Below are positions 61,929 through 64,000 of a DNA stretch of 64,000 nt, piece by piece (position 1 is the stretch's first letter; every line of letters starts with the position of its first letter). The notes below the pieces were generated by a model, which saw only the letters and a list, made by a program, of their open reading frames with translations, was not told where the DNA came from and searched no databases. This DNA comes from Nocardioides aromaticivorans. GTDB lineage: Bacteria; Actinomycetota; Actinomycetes; Propionibacteriales; Nocardioidaceae. The stretch covers positions 3,782,001-3,846,000 of the forward strand of contig NZ_JACBZM010000001.1 of NCBI RefSeq assembly GCF_013408525.1. The letters are read 5' to 3'. Position numbers and translations under genes: made by a program.

Positions 61929-62912
61929 ATGAAGGCGCTGGTGCAGGACATCTACGGCACGTCCGACGTGCTCCGGCTCGAGGACGTGGCGGACCCGGTG
62001 CCCGGTGAGGACGAAGTGCTCGTGCGGATCGCCGCGGCATCGGTCAACGCGGCCGACTGGCACATCATGCGCGGGGAGCCGCGGGTCGCGCGGCTGATGG
62101 ACCGCACGATCTTCGGGCGCCGGGGACCGCGCCAACCGATCCGCGGGCGTGACCTCGCAGGCACGATCGAGGCCGTCGGCCCCGGCGTGGTGGGCTGGAA
62201 GGTCGGTGACGAGGTGCTGGGGGAGGACGAGGCGACCCTGGCCGAGTACGCCGCCGTTCCCGCCGCGAGCCTGGCGCGCAGACCGGCGGGCCTGAGCGTC
62301 GAGGAGGCCGCGGCGCTCCCGCTCGCCGCGGTCACCGCCGACCTGTGCCTGACGGCCGGCGCCGTCCGGGCCGGCCAGCGGGTGCTCGTGGTCGGGGCCT
62401 CGGGCGGGGTGGGCACGTTCGCCGTCCAGCTCGCGGTGGCGTCGGGCGCCACCGTCACCGGCGTCTGCAGCACCCGCAACGTCGAGCTGGTGACCTCGCT
62501 CGGCGCGAGTGCGGTCGTCGACTACACCGAGCAGGACTTCACCCGCACCGGGGCGTCGTACGACGTGGTGGTCGATCTCGTCGGCAACCGGCGGTTGCGC
62601 GACCTGCGCCGGGTCGTGGCGAAGGGCGGCACCCTCGTGCTCTCCGGCGGCGGCAATCCCGGTGAGGGCCGCATCCTCGGCCCGGTCGGGCTGATGGCGA
62701 AGGGCGGCCTCTTCGGCCGGCTGCTCGGGCTGCGCGTGCAGATCCCGCTCGCTAAGCCGGACGCCGCGCGGCTGGGCGAGCTCGCGGTGATGGCGGCGGC
62801 GGGCGAGCTGCGTCCCGTCATCGAGCGGACCTTCCCCCTCGCCGACGCCGCCGCGGCGATCCGGCACCTGGAGGTCGAGCACGCGCGCGGCAAGGTCGTC
62901 GTCACGGTCTGA
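61929..62912 (+). CDS. MDR-family NAD(P)-dependent oxidoreductase (zinc-free, quinone reductase-like)
   Basis: The 327-aa protein has the GroES-like N-terminal domain (VRIAAASVNAADWHIMRGEP) and a Rossmann domain with VGASGGVGTFAVQLA near residue 155. The zinc ligands of alcohol dehydrogenases are missing, as in quinone oxidoreductases and reductases of alkenals. ATG 61929 lies 80 bp after the E1 gene on the same strand. Substrate unknown. Confidence 0.9.
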   Translation: MKALVQDIYGTSDVLRLEDVADPVPGEDEVLVRIAAASVNAADWHIMRGEPRVARLMDRTIFGRRGPRQPIRGRDLAGTIEAVGPGVVGWKVGDEVLGEDEATLAEYAAVPAASLARRPAGLSVEEAAALPLAAVTADLCLTAGAVRAGQRVLVVGASGGVGTFAVQLAVASGATVTGVCSTRNVELVTSLGASAVVDYTEQDFTRTGASYDVVVDLVGNRRLRDLRRVVAKGGTLVLSGGGNPGEGRILGPVGLMAKGGLFGRLLGLRVQIPLAKPDAARLGELAVMAAAGELRPVIERTFPLADAAAAIRHLEVEHARGKVVVTV

Positions 62913-63045
62913 GCGGACGGGAATACCGGCCCGGGTGCACCCGTTGTGCCCGTCAGCTGGTTCGACCCAAGCCCCCGGGCCTCACCTTTCGCCGCCACGA
63001 GCGGCCGTCCGCCGAGAGGCGGCTGGCGGACCAGTGAGCAGCACC

Positions 63046-63088
63046 GCACAGCCACCCGCCGGGTAAGCCCCGGTCAGGGTGGCTGTGC
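63046..63088 (+). terminator. Hairpin in the gap after the MDR gene
   Basis: A 12-bp stem (63046-63057 with 63077-63088) encloses a smaller inner hairpin. It lies 133 bp after the MDR stop. The 248-bp gap 62913-63160 otherwise shows no coding region. Confidence 0.5.
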
Positions 63089-63169
63089 GCGTTGTGCGGG
63101 CGTAGCGTTGGTCGGGCGCCCTGCGCCGGCGCCCTGCAGCCGGCGCGCGACCGGATCGGGGTGATCGAG

Positions 63170-63967
63170 GTGCGCACCATCGCGGCGATCTGCGTCGGGA
63201 GCCTCCTCGCGCTGCTCGTCGGCTGCGGGTCGGACGAGCCGTCCCGGCCGGGCGCGACGCCACCGCCCGACCTGCCGCGCTCGGACGAGGCCAGCACGCT
63301 CGACCCGTCGACCTTCACCGCCGACGTGACCAATCGCTGGTACCCGTTGGCACCGGGCACCCGGTGGACCTACCGCGAGACGACCGAGGAGGGCGAGCAG
63401 CAGCAGGTGGTCGTCACCGCGACGACGATCACCCGCCGGATCGCCAACGGCGTCACGGCACGGGTCGTCCGCGACACGGTGAGCCTCGCGGGTGAGGTCG
63501 TCGAGGACACCCTCGACTGGTACGCGCAGGACGAGGACGGCACCGTCTGGTACCTCGGTGAGGACACCGCGGAGTTCGAGGACGGCGAGGTCAGCAGCCG
63601 CGAGGGCTCCTTCGAGGCCGGCGTCGACGGCGCGGAGGCCGGCATCATCATGCCGGCGGCGCCTGCGGTCGGCATGGACTACCGGCAGGAGTACTACGAG
63701 GGCGAGGCCGAGGACCACGGCGAGGTGATCGCGGTCGGGCAGGCGGTGCAGGTCCCGGCGGGGAAGTACGACGACCTCCTCCAGACCGCCGACACCACGC
63801 CGCTCGAGCCCGACGTCCTCGAGCACAAGTACTACGCCTCCGGGGTGGGGCTCGTCCTGACGGTGGACAAGGAGGCCGGTGGTCGCGAGGAACTCCTGTC
63901 GGTCACACGGGTCTCGATGGCAGAGGCACGCCGTGCGGGCTCCGCCGCGCTGGGCCAGCCGTACTGA
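63170..63967 (+). CDS. Lipoprotein of unknown function, 265 aa
   Basis: The product has a lipoprotein signal with lipobox LVGC (Cys19 from GTG 63170), a Pro-rich spacer, and a beta-rich outer domain with NRWYPLAPGTRWTYRET, WYAQDEDGTVWYLGE and LEHKYYASGVGLVL. The repeated WxY patterns resemble beta-propeller or YkwD-free surface proteins, but no family is certain. GTG 63161 is an alternative start. It is the last complete gene; nothing is seen in the final 33 bases. Confidence 0.75.
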   Translation: MRTIAAICVGSLLALLVGCGSDEPSRPGATPPPDLPRSDEASTLDPSTFTADVTNRWYPLAPGTRWTYRETTEEGEQQQVVVTATTITRRIANGVTARVVRDTVSLAGEVVEDTLDWYAQDEDGTVWYLGEDTAEFEDGEVSSREGSFEAGVDGAEAGIIMPAAPAVGMDYRQEYYEGEAEDHGEVIAVGQAVQVPAGKYDDLLQTADTTPLEPDVLEHKYYASGVGLVLTVDKEAGGREELLSVTRVSMAEARRAGSAALGQPY

Positions 63968-64000
63968 CGCGCGGCATTGTCGGTCCCGTCCACCCCGGTG

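Overview
The window comes from a high-GC actinobacterium, most likely a Nocardioides-like propionibacterial lineage. The evidence is the strong G/C bias at third codon positions, frequent GTG starts, WhiB7, AdnAB, UvrD2, mycoredoxin, MoeZ, Ku/LigD, UPF0182, and a gene order I recall from the Mycobacterium tuberculosis Rv3193c-Rv3208A region. The genus is an inference from gene content.

Layout. (1) 0-2.4 kb: an FHA/trypsin-like membrane protease and a small secreted RTX-type protein. (2) 2.4-6.5 kb: a non-homologous end-joining locus with ku, and LigD split into separate ligase and polymerase genes, with an L-2-hydroxyglutarate oxidase-like gene between them. (3) 6.5-13.8 kb: PP2C phosphatase, DUF3107 protein, TetR regulator, moeZ, a secreted M6 peptidase, an alkyltransferase-like protein and thiol peroxidase. 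(4) 13.8-17.2 kb: a large polytopic membrane protein followed by about 870 bp of repeat-rich DNA without a convincing gene. (5) 17.2-31.8 kb: a conserved DNA repair and redox block (cupin, adnA-adnB, OsmC, nudC, mrx1, formylglycine-generating-enzyme-like protein, uvrD2). It is followed by whiB7 with a leader holding a 95-codon ORF and an intrinsic terminator, and by small zinc-ribbon proteins and an orphan ThiF/cyclodehydratase-like protein. (6) 31.9-43.1 kb: enoyl-CoA hydratase family protein, PHP-domain protein preceded by a cluster of DnaA-box-like sites, metallopeptidases, moaE, Lon-like PDZ protease, PPA1309 and UPF0182 proteins, TRIC-type channel and initiator tRNA-fMet.

(7) 43.1-54.15 kb is an integrated genomic island of about 11 kb inserted in the 3' end of the initiator tRNA gene. 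It is bounded by a perfect 35-bp direct repeat (43079-43113 and 54120-54154). It carries a tyrosine integrase next to the tRNA, a secreted Asp/Asn/Gly-rich protein, an ECF-type sigma factor with an overlapping membrane protein that looks like its anti-sigma factor, a second and distinct tyrosine recombinase, an MFS transporter, a two-component system, and an ABC exporter with a secreted/anchored protein. No relaxase, replication or conjugation gene is visible. The island supplies a new terminator hairpin next to the tRNA; the tRNA's probable original terminator now lies beyond the right end.

(8) 54.2-64 kb: ordinary chromosome again, with an HxlR regulator divergent from a thiolase, a secreted GH43 glycosidase with a LacI-type operator palindrome upstream, a fused alpha/beta 2-oxoacid dehydrogenase E1, an MDR oxidoreductase and a lipoprotein.

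Functionally the window combines double-strand-break repair (Ku/LigD, AdnAB, UvrD2), thiol and antibiotic-stress defence (Mrx1, Tpx, OsmC, WhiB7) and sulfur/molybdopterin transfer (MoeZ, MoaE). The most interesting accessory parts are the tRNA-fMet island with its two signalling modules, the whiB7 leader, the repeat region at 16.4-16.8 kb and the DnaA-box cluster at 32.85-33.02 kb.
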